Positions 36,296 through 44,737 of a stretch of 64,000 bases of DNA are shown one piece after another (the stretch's first letter is position 1; the number at the start of each line of letters is the position of its first letter). The position numbers and the translations under genes are program-made. The notes under the pieces were generated by a model, which was not told where the DNA came from, made no database searches, and was given only the letters and a program-made list of their open reading frames with translations. The DNA is from Leptospira licerasiae serovar Varillal str. VAR 010 (GTDB taxonomy: Bacteria; Spirochaetota; Leptospiria; Leptospirales; Leptospiraceae). The stretch is taken from assembly GCF_000244755.1 (NCBI RefSeq), contig NZ_AHOO02000009.1, positions 267,552 through 331,551 on the forward strand. Direction: 5' to 3'.

Positions 36296-36395
36296 GCCAT
36301 GCCGCGCCCCTTCATTTATAGCGCCTGCCGTCCGTGGCAGGCTTAAACCTAATCATCCTTTCAAAATTCGAATATTTAAAGCTGGTAAGTTATCT

Positions 36396-38141
36396 ATGAA
36401 GATAGACATAAATAATGTTGCACCATTTTTTCAAGTTGTTGTATTTATAACTAACGCGAAAAAACCATTTCCAATCATACTATCAAAATTCGATTTACAC
36501 ATATCGGAAACGATTAAAAAAAACGGTCATATTATCGTACATAAAGAAATCGATTCAATAAGTGAAAATCTGCTTGTACGCACCTATGCTCATAAATGGC
36601 CTCCCACTTGGATGATAACAACTCCGCCATTGAGTGGTGGAGAAACCGCAAGGGAGCATGAAAATAAATTAAATGAAATTTTCATACTCTATAGAAAGAA
36701 CGATTATATTTTCTTTCACACATCTAGTTCCTTTATTGAAAGTCATTTAAGAGATACGATCGAAAAGGGGATTGTTGATACAAGGCTACTTGATCTTGTA
36801 AAAATATATTCCTTCGCAAATAATGATTTTTTAGAATTTAGAACTCTCGGAATAAACAATATTTTTAATGCAGGAGGAACAGCTCCTGAAGCAAAGACCT
36901 TGTATGGAAGAAATGCTGAATACTCTTTAACATCATCATTTGACGCTGGTTTCGGCTTCAGCTATGGCTTAGGTGCAAGAAGAGAGAAAGGTAAAAAAGA
37001 AATCATCCCCTTTGGTTTGTCAGCAAAAAAGAGAAAACTCTGGGGAACATGGACTAAAAATATAGATGATTTTTGTAATATATGCGATAGGCTTTCCATT
37101 GAACTAAAAAAAGCTACTAAATCAAATAAGCTTCAGATTTTAGCCACTCCTCTGGAAATATCCAAAACAGAACAACTAAAACTATTACATTGTTATATTG
37201 ATTATTCAATACCTAAGAAAGGACTTCTTCAGGTGAAGCTAAACAGTGGGGAATATATATTTAATTGGCATTCGCACCTTTCTGAAGGGAGCAAGCCCAA
37301 AATGATCATTTCTACTGATGATAGAAAAGAAAACTGTGAAATAGAATTAAGCAGATTAAAAAATGGTAAATGGGAATTCAATTACGCAAATTCATCTGAT
37401 AAACTCCTATTTTTAATATCAGAAGAAGGGGCAGATATAGAAAAACGAAGAGGAACAGATGCTGTTCAATATCTTAATAAGCAAGAAGACTTTACGCTAC
37501 TTTTTGCAAATGGAGTTGCATATCGCGATGGAATCTATTGGAAAGACAATAGATTCAGTAACATTTTTAAAAAAAGTGAAATCAGTATAACCTGGAGTAA
37601 TGTCGATATAACTAAGGAGATTCGTGAGCCTGAGAACTCTCACAATATCTCTATTACAAAGCAAGTGAAGAAATATCTTGAATCCCTTAAAGGAAACGAA
37701 AAACCATTTTTCTTAATAGAAGATAATGGTGCAAATGAAGTCGGAGATATTGTAGCTTTTACTGACGAAAAATTCATTCTTACCCATATAAAATTTTCGA
37801 CTGCTGCTATACCTGGTTTGAGAATCGAGGATCTTCATGTCGTATGCGCACAAGCTTTGAAGAATTTACGATTCTTTAACCCAACTTTTTTATTGGCCAG
37901 AATTGAAAGATTAAAGAAGAACGTCTTTTATCCTCAGAGGTCACTTGAAAATATAGAACAACAACTTATTAACAAAATTAATAATATTCAGGCACAAAAG
38001 GAATGCTGGATTGTTCAGCCAGGAATTTCAAAAAAACTGTTGGAAAAAGATAAAAAAAACAAAGCACACTCTCTATTGAATTACGTAGACGGGATTTGTA
38101 ATAGCAACAATATTACTTTTCGATTTTTTTGTTCTCCATAA
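36396..38141 (+). CDS. Cassette 2: large protein of unknown function, possible nuclease domain
   Basis: 581 residues from ATG 36396; the frame is open upstream into attC1, which is not coding. First gene of the 6.6-kb cassette, 22 bp before the Cap4-like gene. Near residues 435-480 it has IEDNGANEVGDIVAF, ILTHIKFS and LHVVCAQALKNLRF: the D-x4-E-x2-D then H-x-K spacing could be a PD-(D/E)xK variant. The middle has IPFGLSAKKRKLWGTWTKNIDDF. I recall similar blocks in C-terminal regions of defence helicases, but there is no helicase motif here. Probably an accessory or second effector of the ABC-3C-like system. Confidence 0.6.
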   Translation: MKIDINNVAPFFQVVVFITNAKKPFPIILSKFDLHISETIKKNGHIIVHKEIDSISENLLVRTYAHKWPPTWMITTPPLSGGETAREHENKLNEIFILYRKNDYIFFHTSSSFIESHLRDTIEKGIVDTRLLDLVKIYSFANNDFLEFRTLGINNIFNAGGTAPEAKTLYGRNAEYSLTSSFDAGFGFSYGLGARREKGKKEIIPFGLSAKKRKLWGTWTKNIDDFCNICDRLSIELKKATKSNKLQILATPLEISKTEQLKLLHCYIDYSIPKKGLLQVKLNSGEYIFNWHSHLSEGSKPKMIISTDDRKENCEIELSRLKNGKWEFNYANSSDKLLFLISEEGADIEKRRGTDAVQYLNKQEDFTLLFANGVAYRDGIYWKDNRFSNIFKKSEISITWSNVDITKEIREPENSHNISITKQVKKYLESLKGNEKPFFLIEDNGANEVGDIVAFTDEKFILTHIKFSTAAIPGLRIEDLHVVCAQALKNLRFFNPTFLLARIERLKKNVFYPQRSLENIEQQLINKINNIQAQKECWIVQPGISKKLLEKDKKNKAHSLLNYVDGICNSNNITFRFFCSP

Positions 38142-38163
38142 TTCTTTTAACTAATTTGACTTA

Positions 38164-39339
38164 ATGAAATTAAATATGCAAAATATATTAAATAGTAATC
38201 CGCCAGATGATTCAGGAGCCGATTCTTTTTCTAGATTTATATATCAAGCTGATATTGCCTTTCCGTATTGCATTAGATGCATAATAGACGAAAACATAGT
38301 ATCCGTTACCATGGAACATTACGAGGATATCGTAATCCAAGAATCTGGTGATCGTTGGAGATTTATTCAAGTAAAAACAAGAAATCCTGAATTGGGTCCT
38401 TGGAAGTTGAGCGATGTACTGGGTGAAAGCGGTGCAATACATAGTCTCTACAGAACGTATAAGGAAATACAGAATTTCAATTTTTCATTAGAAATGATAC
38501 TCGAGGGAGCTATCAAAAAAGATGATGACTTAAATTCTTTTAAGAATGGATCGTACAATAAGCTAATAGAAAAAAAAGTTCAAGATAAATTAGAGATCGA
38601 TGAATCGGAGGTTAAAAAATTTCTCTCGAAAGTCACTCTGCTCCCATCTCCTTCAAGTCGAGATGACATTAAAGTTCGAAATCGTGATTTAGTTCATTCA
38701 CAAAACCCAAGATTACAAAGAGATTCTATTCTTAGAATTGAAAATATTCTGTTAACCGAACTGTCAAAAGCAATGAGCTTGGATAGACTTAAAGAAGGAT
38801 GGCCTAAGTATATTATTAATCCAGATTCAGAAATTGAAGAAAAGATCAAAGCAAAAACTCTGTCTCGCATTACCCTTTGCCAATTAATACCAGAATTGCA
38901 AGTTTCTCAATCTTTGAGCTATTTACTTACCCAGATTACTTCCGCTGATAAAAGCCCCTCGGTTGTTTCCACTTTGGAAAGGAAATTACGAAGAGGAGGA
39001 GGTACAGAAGAAATTATTTCAACAGCCAGAATGCTTCGAGCAAATACGCAAAAGTTCCTTATAGAAAAAAGGATTATTCAAGGTGCAATTAACGAGAGTA
39101 TTTTAGATGATCTAGATATCAGGATCGAAACTCAGGCAAAATCTCGACTATCACTATATGTTAATGGAGATAACCCCGCTATCCACCTTTGGAATAAATT
39201 ACTCGAAGACTTTACCTCTATCTCAGATAAAATCGACATGAATCAATTGCTTAATGCAGATCCAATGTTACTATTAGGCGAAGCCTGTCAAAGGGCTGAG
39301 GAATGCAAGATTAGTTTTGGTGGCGGATATGAAGATTGA
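38164..39339 (+). CDS. Cassette 2: Cap4/DUF4297-type nuclease, effector of ABC-3C-like system
   Basis: 391 residues. The N-terminal domain matches the DUF4297/Cap4 nuclease pattern: SFSRFIYQADIAFPYCIRCI, then VTMEHYEDIVIQ and WRFIQVKTRN, giving the E/D and QxK residues (E54, D55, Q69, K71) of a PD-(D/E)xK-like core. In ABC-three-component systems such a nuclease is the effector, restrained by a middle component and an ABC ATPase, both encoded next. The C-terminal 250 residues are helical without known motif. Its 3' end overlaps the next gene. Confidence 0.75.
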   Translation: MKLNMQNILNSNPPDDSGADSFSRFIYQADIAFPYCIRCIIDENIVSVTMEHYEDIVIQESGDRWRFIQVKTRNPELGPWKLSDVLGESGAIHSLYRTYKEIQNFNFSLEMILEGAIKKDDDLNSFKNGSYNKLIEKKVQDKLEIDESEVKKFLSKVTLLPSPSSRDDIKVRNRDLVHSQNPRLQRDSILRIENILLTELSKAMSLDRLKEGWPKYIINPDSEIEEKIKAKTLSRITLCQLIPELQVSQSLSYLLTQITSADKSPSVVSTLERKLRRGGGTEEIISTARMLRANTQKFLIEKRIIQGAINESILDDLDIRIETQAKSRLSLYVNGDNPAIHLWNKLLEDFTSISDKIDMNQLLNADPMLLLGEACQRAEECKISFGGGYED

Positions 39340-39841
39340 GCTATTTCAACCATCAATTGAAAGCGAAGCTAGAATATTACTTATTATCGATATTTTTACC
39401 GGAACAAACAAATCCGTTGAAGGCAGAATGAAATTGGCGAAATTAGATTTCCTATTAAGGTACCCAGAGTATTTAGCTAGAATTTTATTAGAATATCGGA
39501 ATATTAAATTTGAAGACCTTGCAAGTGAGATCATATTTGAGAGAACAATTGAAAGTCAAATGGTGAGGTATAAATACGGTCCCTGGGATCCTTCTCATTA
39601 TGCAATTATAGGAAGATTAACTGGTAAAGGCCTTATTACCTTCTCAGAAAGTGGCTATCGCTCTACCTCGGAAGGACATAAAGTATCTGGTATGATTCAA
39701 TCTGAAGAAATTTGGGAAGATACAGTTGTTATATTGAAGCTTTTAAAAAAACATTTGAATTTGAGTGGAAATAATCTTAAAGAATTAATTTACAAATATA
39801 TTCCTGAAGTAACCCAGGCAAATTGGGGGGATAGCTTGTGA
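39329..39841 (+). CDS. Cassette 2: ABC-3C middle component
   Basis: 170 residues from ATG 39329 (MKIELFQPSIESEARIL); TTG 39317 is also possible. It has the winged-helix-like form of ABC-3C middle components: helix EGRMKLAKLDFLLRYPEYLARIL, then a strand-turn region ERTIESQMVRYKYGPWDPSHYAIIGRLTGKGLI. These proteins link the effector to the ATPase and are thought to recognise the trigger. It overlaps the nuclease gene before it and the ATPase gene after it, so synthesis is coupled. Recognised mainly from context. Confidence 0.7.
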   Translation: MKIELFQPSIESEARILLIIDIFTGTNKSVEGRMKLAKLDFLLRYPEYLARILLEYRNIKFEDLASEIIFERTIESQMVRYKYGPWDPSHYAIIGRLTGKGLITFSESGYRSTSEGHKVSGMIQSEEIWEDTVVILKLLKKHLNLSGNNLKELIYKYIPEVTQANWGDSL

Positions 39842-41700
39842 GATTAAGAATTACTGAATTAAACTTAATTGGAAGCAAGCGTATAATTTCATTTGAAAAA
39901 GGGCTGAATATTGTAGTTGGACCGATCGCGACTGGTAAAACAACACTTATAAAGCTTTTACGTGCCTGTCTTGGCGGATCATTAGAGAACCTTCCTCCTG
40001 AAGCGAAAGCTGTGACTGTCCTCGAAATGACTTTGACTATTGGCGAAACTCAATATTCGATTACTAGAAACGCAGTTTCCACTCCAACAAGTTTAGTAGA
40101 TATTGCTGGCGGTAATGAATTTATAAGACTACCTTTTACCAAAAAGACTGATAGCGGTACAAAAAAAACTTATATAGAATGGCTTTTAGAAAAACTTGAC
40201 CTTCCTAAACTCGAGGTCCCGTCAGCGCCGACAAAAATCGAAAGCGAAGCTTCCCCGGTAACAATTAACGATTATTTTCTATATTGTATCCTTCATCAAA
40301 CTGAAATAGGATCAAGCATTTTTGGGCATCTTGATTATTTTAAAAATATAAAGAGGAAATATGTTTTCGAAATTTTATATGGGATTTACGATATAAAGAT
40401 TGCCAATCTTCAAGAAAATTTGCGAGATATTAAAACAAAAATTAGAATATCAAGTAACCAGGATGAATTACTGAATGATATTCTTGCAAAGACTATATTA
40501 GAAAATAGAGATGAAATCGAGCATAAGCTCTTGGAAACAAAACAAAGGCTTGTCGAAATTGAGAAAGTTACTATCTCTACTGCAAATGACATTGATAAAG
40601 ATTCGAAAGTTAGTGAGATAAAAAAAAGCATATTTGATTTACAAGACAAGATTCGCAGTATTGAAAAAAATATTGCTTTAGAAGAAGCATCAATTGAATC
40701 TTTAGATCTTTTATCTTCTCAATATCAGTCTCAATCAATCAAGATAGCTAAATCGATTTCGTCAAAAAAATACCTCGGTTCTATTGAGTTTATTTTATGC
40801 CCCAGATGTGGAAGCCATCTTGACAAAACACGAATTGATGAGTCTCATTGTTACCTTTGTCTTCAAGAGCCTGGCCAAGAGGTTACGAGAGAAGAATTGA
40901 TTAAAGAACAAAGAAGGGTTGAGAGTGAATTTTCTGAAATTATCGCCTTAATTGAAGAACGAAAACGAAGGATATCAGATTTAAATAATGAATTGGTTTC
41001 GCTTCGAGAAAATGAAAAGGATTTAAATGAAGAGTTAAATTTTAGGACTTCAACATTCATTTCAGAAAAACTGGAAACCCTTTCTTCTGTCGGAGAAGAA
41101 CGAGCGACCTTAAAGGAAAGAATTGAAAGATTGGAATCATATATTGTGATCTTTTCTAAAATTGATGATAATCGAAGCCAAATTGATAATCTTAAAGAAG
41201 TTGAGGCAGATTTGGAAGCTCAACTGGAAAGTCAAAAAACAATTTTAAATTTTTCTAGGCGTAATTTAAAAGATCTTTCCGAGACTTATAGCTCTATTTT
41301 AGAGAGTTATAACCCTCCAGCTTTTGGCGACTCGACATTAAGCAGCATTAATGAAGATACATATATACCTACTTTTAGAGGAAGAAAATTTGAAACTTTA
41401 AGTTCACCAGGTTTGGGTACATTAGTCAATGTTGCTCACGCCTTAGCCCATCAAATAGTCTCCATTGAAAAGCATTTAAGATTACCGAATATTCTGATTA
41501 TTGATGGCTTAAGTGAGCATCTTGGACAGGAAGGTTTGGATCCGGAAAGACTTGAGGCAGTTTATAAATCTATTGTTAATATTTCAGAAAAGTATAAAGA
41601 AACGCTTCAAATTATTATTATGGATAATCATCATGTCCCTGATTTCGCTGAGAAGTATGTAAAATTACGATTAACTGAAGCAGAAAGACTAATTATATAA
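39838..41700 (+). CDS. Cassette 2: zinc-hook SMC/Rad50-like ABC ATPase of ABC-3C system
   Basis: 620 residues. Walker A at 28-36 (GPIATGKTT), a long coiled coil interrupted by a zinc hook (CPRCGSHLDK and HCYLC, about residues 321-342), the signature-like LSSPGLGT, and Walker B NILIIDGLSEHLG. The hook and split ATPase head are as in Rad50; the IIDG form of Walker B is common in ABC ATPases of conflict systems. GTG start overlaps the stop of the middle component (GTGA). It should couple ATP hydrolysis on DNA or phage nucleoprotein to release of the nuclease. Confidence 0.85.
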   Translation: MRLRITELNLIGSKRIISFEKGLNIVVGPIATGKTTLIKLLRACLGGSLENLPPEAKAVTVLEMTLTIGETQYSITRNAVSTPTSLVDIAGGNEFIRLPFTKKTDSGTKKTYIEWLLEKLDLPKLEVPSAPTKIESEASPVTINDYFLYCILHQTEIGSSIFGHLDYFKNIKRKYVFEILYGIYDIKIANLQENLRDIKTKIRISSNQDELLNDILAKTILENRDEIEHKLLETKQRLVEIEKVTISTANDIDKDSKVSEIKKSIFDLQDKIRSIEKNIALEEASIESLDLLSSQYQSQSIKIAKSISSKKYLGSIEFILCPRCGSHLDKTRIDESHCYLCLQEPGQEVTREELIKEQRRVESEFSEIIALIEERKRRISDLNNELVSLRENEKDLNEELNFRTSTFISEKLETLSSVGEERATLKERIERLESYIVIFSKIDDNRSQIDNLKEVEADLEAQLESQKTILNFSRRNLKDLSETYSSILESYNPPAFGDSTLSSINEDTYIPTFRGRKFETLSSPGLGTLVNVAHALAHQIVSIEKHLRLPNILIIDGLSEHLGQEGLDPERLEAVYKSIVNISEKYKETLQIIIMDNHHVPDFAEKYVKLRLTEAERLII

Positions 41701-41810
41701 TTCTCAATTATTATTTTTAACTGACCAACCCGAACGCTACGCGATCGGGATATCAAATCTACCTAACCCACTTCACTTCGATTGCCCTCGTTAAAACTGC
41801 TTTGCAGATT
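41701..41810. other. Possible degenerate attC relic inside cassette 2
   Basis: CCCGA/TCGGG hairpin around ACGCTACGCGA at 41728-41748, CTAACCC at 41763 and CTCGTTAAAAC at 41787, with attC-like fragments (CACTTCG, CTTTGCAG) between. It lies between the ATPase gene and the regulator pair, so cassette 2 might be two fused cassettes. No full attC fold can be drawn. Confidence 0.25.
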
Positions 41811-42176
41811 TTACTCGGGCTTAATCTGTTCAACAAGATCACTTTTGATAAAGGCTGAGTAGAAATAGATAGTTGGTTTTCCATAAAGCCTGTATAAAAT
41901 CAAAAACTCATCCATAAATAGCCGCCTTTGCCCTAGCTCTATTTTAGAAATATGACTTCGACTTCGTTTTAACTTCTTAGCTACATCCGCTTGAGTAAGC
42001 CCAGCATCCTTTCGCGCGGATTTCAAAGCTTTGTAGAAGAATTCCTTATCCTTCTTTGAGACTTTCCATTGTGGAAGAACACTGGCAAACATTGTGACTT
42101 CGGAATTTGCTACCTTCTGGGCATCTGAAGGTCTTAGAATCGGTCTTTTTCTGCTTTTCGTATGAGGTGATGCCAT
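41811..42176 (-). CDS. Cassette 2: XRE-family regulator
   Basis: 121 residues, the only gene in the array on the minus strand. A helix-turn-helix of the Cro/CI type lies at about 65-105: FYKALKSARKDAGLTQADVAKKLKRSRSHISKIELGQRRLFMDEF. The N-terminus is basic (KSRKRPILRPSDAQK). Divergent from a second XRE gene at 42270, sharing a 93-bp region with inverted repeats. The pair may control the ABC-3C-like genes or be an independent switch. Confidence 0.8.
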   Translation of the reverse strand: MASPHTKSRKRPILRPSDAQKVANSEVTMFASVLPQWKVSKKDKEFFYKALKSARKDAGLTQADVAKKLKRSRSHISKIELGQRRLFMDEFLILYRLYGKPTIYFYSAFIKSDLVEQIKPE

Positions 42177-42210
42177 AGAAACTAATTCTGCGCCCGTGTA
42201 TCGGTAAATA

Positions 42211-42268
42211 CATTAATACACCATAAGTGAATTAATGTCAACAAAAAATAAATTATTAGTGTATTTTT
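42211..42268. promoter_or_regulatory. Inverted repeats between divergent XRE genes
   Basis: CATTAAT (42211-42217) and ATTAATG (42231-42237) form an inverted repeat. CATTAATACAC at 42211-42221 recurs in looser inverted form as GTGTATTTTTAATG at 42259-42272. Very AT-rich; likely operators and overlapping promoters. Confidence 0.5.
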
Positions 42269-42269
42269 A

Positions 42270-42683
42270 ATGACCTCAAAGAAAACTGAAAAACTAATTG
42301 GAAAGAAGGTACAAGCAGTTATAGAAGATCATGGTGAAAGCCAGAAAGAAGCAGCTCCTGAGCTAAATATTTCTCCAGCAGGATTGAACAATATTATCCA
42401 AGGTAGAGTAGAATCGCTCTCTCAAGCATTTCTTACTACTTTTAAGGAAAGATATAAGGTAAACCTCGACTGGCTTTTAGATGATTCCAAACCTATTAAA
42501 CCTGTTCTGTATTCTTCTTCCGATGAAGGACAGGTTTTTCAGATGGATGAGGATAAAGTTTTATTCAGTAAAATCAAAAGCACAAAAGGTGTGAAAGAAA
42601 TCGTAAAGACACTCTTACAAATTTCACCTGATCAGAGAAAGATCATTGCTGATGTAGCTTCTGAGTTTGCCAAAAAGAAGTGA
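42270..42683 (+). CDS. Cassette 2: CI-like XRE regulator
   Basis: 137 residues. HTH near residues 12-60 (KVQAVIEDHGESQKEAAPELNISPAGLNNIIQGRVESLSQAF), then YKVNLDWLLDDSKPI, the usual end of this HTH module, and a C-terminal helical tail (VKEIVKTLLQISPDQRKIIADVASEFAKKK). Similar stand-alone XRE proteins are common in phage and plasmid switches. Last gene of cassette 2; attC2 starts 95 bp later. Between them, CTAACCG (42721-42727) pairs with CGGTTAG (42751-42757). Confidence 0.8.
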   Translation: MTSKKTEKLIGKKVQAVIEDHGESQKEAAPELNISPAGLNNIIQGRVESLSQAFLTTFKERYKVNLDWLLDDSKPIKPVLYSSSDEGQVFQMDEDKVLFSKIKSTKGVKEIVKTLLQISPDQRKIIADVASEFAKKK

Positions 42684-42778
42684 TCTTTCAAATCTTAAAT
42701 AGCAATTCTATTGGCATTCCCTAACCGGCTACGCCTTCCGTGGCTTCGCTCGGTTAGAGATTGGGGGCACGGCACAGC

Positions 42779-42930
42779 AGATAACTAAAAATTGTCGCTG
42801 CGCTGCGGGGTCGTTTCACGACCCTTGCTTGGGCTTCGCCAAATTCCGCTTTGTCACTCGTCTTGCATACGCAAGCCTCGCGCCAAGTCCTTCGGACGCG
42901 CGGAACTTCGACAATCATGCGTCGTTAGTC
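42779..42930 (+). repeat. attC site of cassette 2 (divergent)
   Basis: 152 bp. R'' AGATAAC, R' GTTAGTC. The L stem is ATTGTCG/CGACAAT with no extra base, unlike the other sites. AGATAAC matches GTTATCT at 36289, 6.6 kb to the left. Inner stem TTCCGC/GCGGAA kept. Confidence 0.8.
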
Positions 42931-42954
42931 GCCATAATCTAAATTATCTGCTTA

Positions 42955-43719
42955 ATGAGAATGTTTGAAATCAAGAGGCCCTCATCGGATCCCTGGGAAA
43001 ATCATCTTATTACATACTTTTTCACTAAGTTAGCCGAAAAGAATGAAATACCGGAGCATACCGAAATCTATAAGATTGATGAATCTGGTGGATTAACGCC
43101 TGATTTTTATTCTATTGGATATAATGGACTTATCGAGATAAAGAAAGTCACTGAGAATGAAGAAGATATGGCAAAAGTTTCTGCTTCGAGAAAGGCATTA
43201 GATATACTTAGTGAAGATTTAAATCAAAATAATCCATTAGCAGGCAGCAAGATTACTGCCCATATTCAAATAATTGATAACTTAGTTCTTAAATCACGAG
43301 GAAAAGAATATAATCTTTTACGCAAAGCATTAATAGATTCATTATTAAAGCGAGAGTCCTTTGGAAAGGCGCATCCTAATTATTTTAGAATTGAATATGT
43401 TGAATCAGAGGAATATTTATCGAGCTTGTGGTTCCGGCATGGTGGATCAATTCACCTTATCAATCCGTTTGACTTGAAAGTTCCGCTGCAAAAATCTATA
43501 ACTAAAGCAAATGATCAACTCAAGTATAAGCAATTTTCTGAATCAGAAAGATATCAAAGAATTTTGTTGTTAGGTCATTACTATACTTTTACAAATGATC
43601 CAAATGATATTAAAAGATCAGTTGAATCATTGAAGGATGAAAATCCTGAAATTTTTAGTAACATTGATCGAATTTATATTCTATCTAGGGACTATTTTGA
43701 ATCTATCGATATTAGATAG
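42955..43719 (+). CDS. Cassette 3: PD-(D/E)xK-type protein
   Basis: 254 residues. The nuclease motif is TPDFYSIGYNGLIEIKKV (D50, E61, K63). Further blocks are LVLKSRGKEYNLLRKAL and RILLLGHYYTFTNDPNDIKRSVESL. The protein of cassette 15 shares all three blocks in the same order, so the two are paralogues of one family, probably a DNA- or RNA-cutting defence effector with a conserved C-terminal domain. No partner gene is in the cassette (42925-43875), so it would act alone. Start ATG 42955; ATG 42961 is an alternative. Confidence 0.7.
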   Translation: MRMFEIKRPSSDPWENHLITYFFTKLAEKNEIPEHTEIYKIDESGGLTPDFYSIGYNGLIEIKKVTENEEDMAKVSASRKALDILSEDLNQNNPLAGSKITAHIQIIDNLVLKSRGKEYNLLRKALIDSLLKRESFGKAHPNYFRIEYVESEEYLSSLWFRHGGSIHLINPFDLKVPLQKSITKANDQLKYKQFSESERYQRILLLGHYYTFTNDPNDIKRSVESLKDENPEIFSNIDRIYILSRDYFESIDIR

Positions 43720-43727
43720 ATTACGGC

Positions 43728-43881
43728 GACTAACTTTCGGTGCTTCCGCAGCGCTGCGGGATCGCTTTCGCGACCCTTGCTTGGGCTTCGCCACATTTTG
43801 CTTTGTCACTCGCCTTGCAGGGCAAGTCTCGTGCCAAGTCCTTCGGACGCGCAAAACGTCGGAGCACCTCGGTCGTTATGC
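43728..43881 (+). repeat. attC site of cassette 3
   Basis: 154 bp. R'' GACTAAC, R' GTTATGC. L'' GGTGCTTCCG with L' CGGAGCACC (one extra base). Inner stem TTTTGC/GCAAAA is a compensated variant. Confidence 0.9.
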
Positions 43882-43906
43882 GACATTAGAAATAATAGGA
43901 AGTAAA

Positions 43907-44527
43907 ATGAAAAATTCACAAGCGCAAGGAGAGATTGATTCGGTTAGTTGGTTAGAGGCAATTAACCTTGGTATAGATCTTTGCGAAAAGGTAGCAAATC
44001 AGCATCAAGAAAAGGCTGAAGTGTTTCTTAAGGCAGCGGCTGGAGTCGCAATTGGCGTCGGCTTGCTTTTGTTTATGACTATACTTAGCAGCCTTACTCA
44101 TATACAGCCTTCGTTTGATAAAGTGGCTGAATTGATACGCTCTTCAAATCCTGAATCTGTTAAGAATTATTTAAGTCTATTTAGGGCTCCAAATACTGAA
44201 TATATTATTATACCTATATCTCTATTGCTTGTTACCTCTATAGGCATCATATTGGCTTTATATAGAATGCATGTGACAGAAATGAATAAATACCATTATT
44301 TTCGAATTGGTTTAATTAGGACTCGTATTGCGCTAGTTTATTCAACAAAGCAAGAATTGCCAATTGCCTATTTAATGCAAAATGCGTTCGAATATGAAAG
44401 AAAAGGCTATTCTAATAAAGCTCAATATGAAAGCGCTATCCCTGGAATGATTTCATCAGATTTGGTCGCTGGCTTGATGAATAATGCAGGCACATTTTTG
44501 GGTAAAGCAGTTAGGAAGACAAAATAA
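43907..44527 (+). CDS. Cassette 4: two-TM membrane protein
   Basis: 206 residues from ATG 43907, 31 bp after the cassette border; the longer open frame from 43637 crosses attC3 and is not real. Two membrane segments: AAAGVAIGVGLLLFMTILSSL and YIIIPISLLLVTSIGIILALY, separated by a loop of about 45 residues. The C-terminal 80 residues are cytoplasmic and helical (YHYFRIGLIRTRIALVYSTKQELPIAYLMQNAFEYERKG). No known domain. Membrane proteins with cytoplasmic helical tails are common abortive-infection effectors, but nothing here proves it. Confidence 0.65.
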   Translation: MKNSQAQGEIDSVSWLEAINLGIDLCEKVANQHQEKAEVFLKAAAGVAIGVGLLLFMTILSSLTHIQPSFDKVAELIRSSNPESVKNYLSLFRAPNTEYIIIPISLLLVTSIGIILALYRMHVTEMNKYHYFRIGLIRTRIALVYSTKQELPIAYLMQNAFEYERKGYSNKAQYESAIPGMISSDLVAGLMNNAGTFLGKAVRKTK

Positions 44528-44558
44528 GCCTTTTCATGGCTTTGGAAGTTCTAACGTC

Positions 44559-44714
44559 GCATAACTTTCGGTGCCTCCGCTACGCTCGGAGATCGCTTCG
44601 CGACTCACTCGCTCGGGCTTCGCCACATTTCGCTTTGTCACTCGCCTTGCAGAGCAAGTCTCGCGCCAAGTGCTTACGCACGCGCGAAACGTCGGAGCAC
44701 CTCGGTCGTTAGAC
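44559..44714 (+). repeat. attC site of cassette 4
   Basis: 156 bp. R'' GCATAAC, R' GTTAGAC. L'' GGTGCCTCCG with L' CGGAGCACC (one extra base). Inner stem TTTCGC/GCGAAA. Confidence 0.92.
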
Positions 44715-44737
44715 GACATGACAAAGGAAAGCTGTAA

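Noticed and set aside
36216..36395. Extension of the first cassette 2 gene upstream into attC1
   Set aside because: The segment is attC sequence, also found after unrelated genes, and codes for attC-derived residues. The ATG at 36396 lies after the crossover point.
41811..42683. The two XRE genes as a toxin-antitoxin pair
   Set aside because: Both proteins are DNA-binding regulators and neither has a toxin fold. A divergent switch fits better.
43637..43906. Long open frame joining cassette 3 and cassette 4
   Set aside because: It runs through attC3 in a frame made of recombination-site sequence. The real start is ATG 43907.
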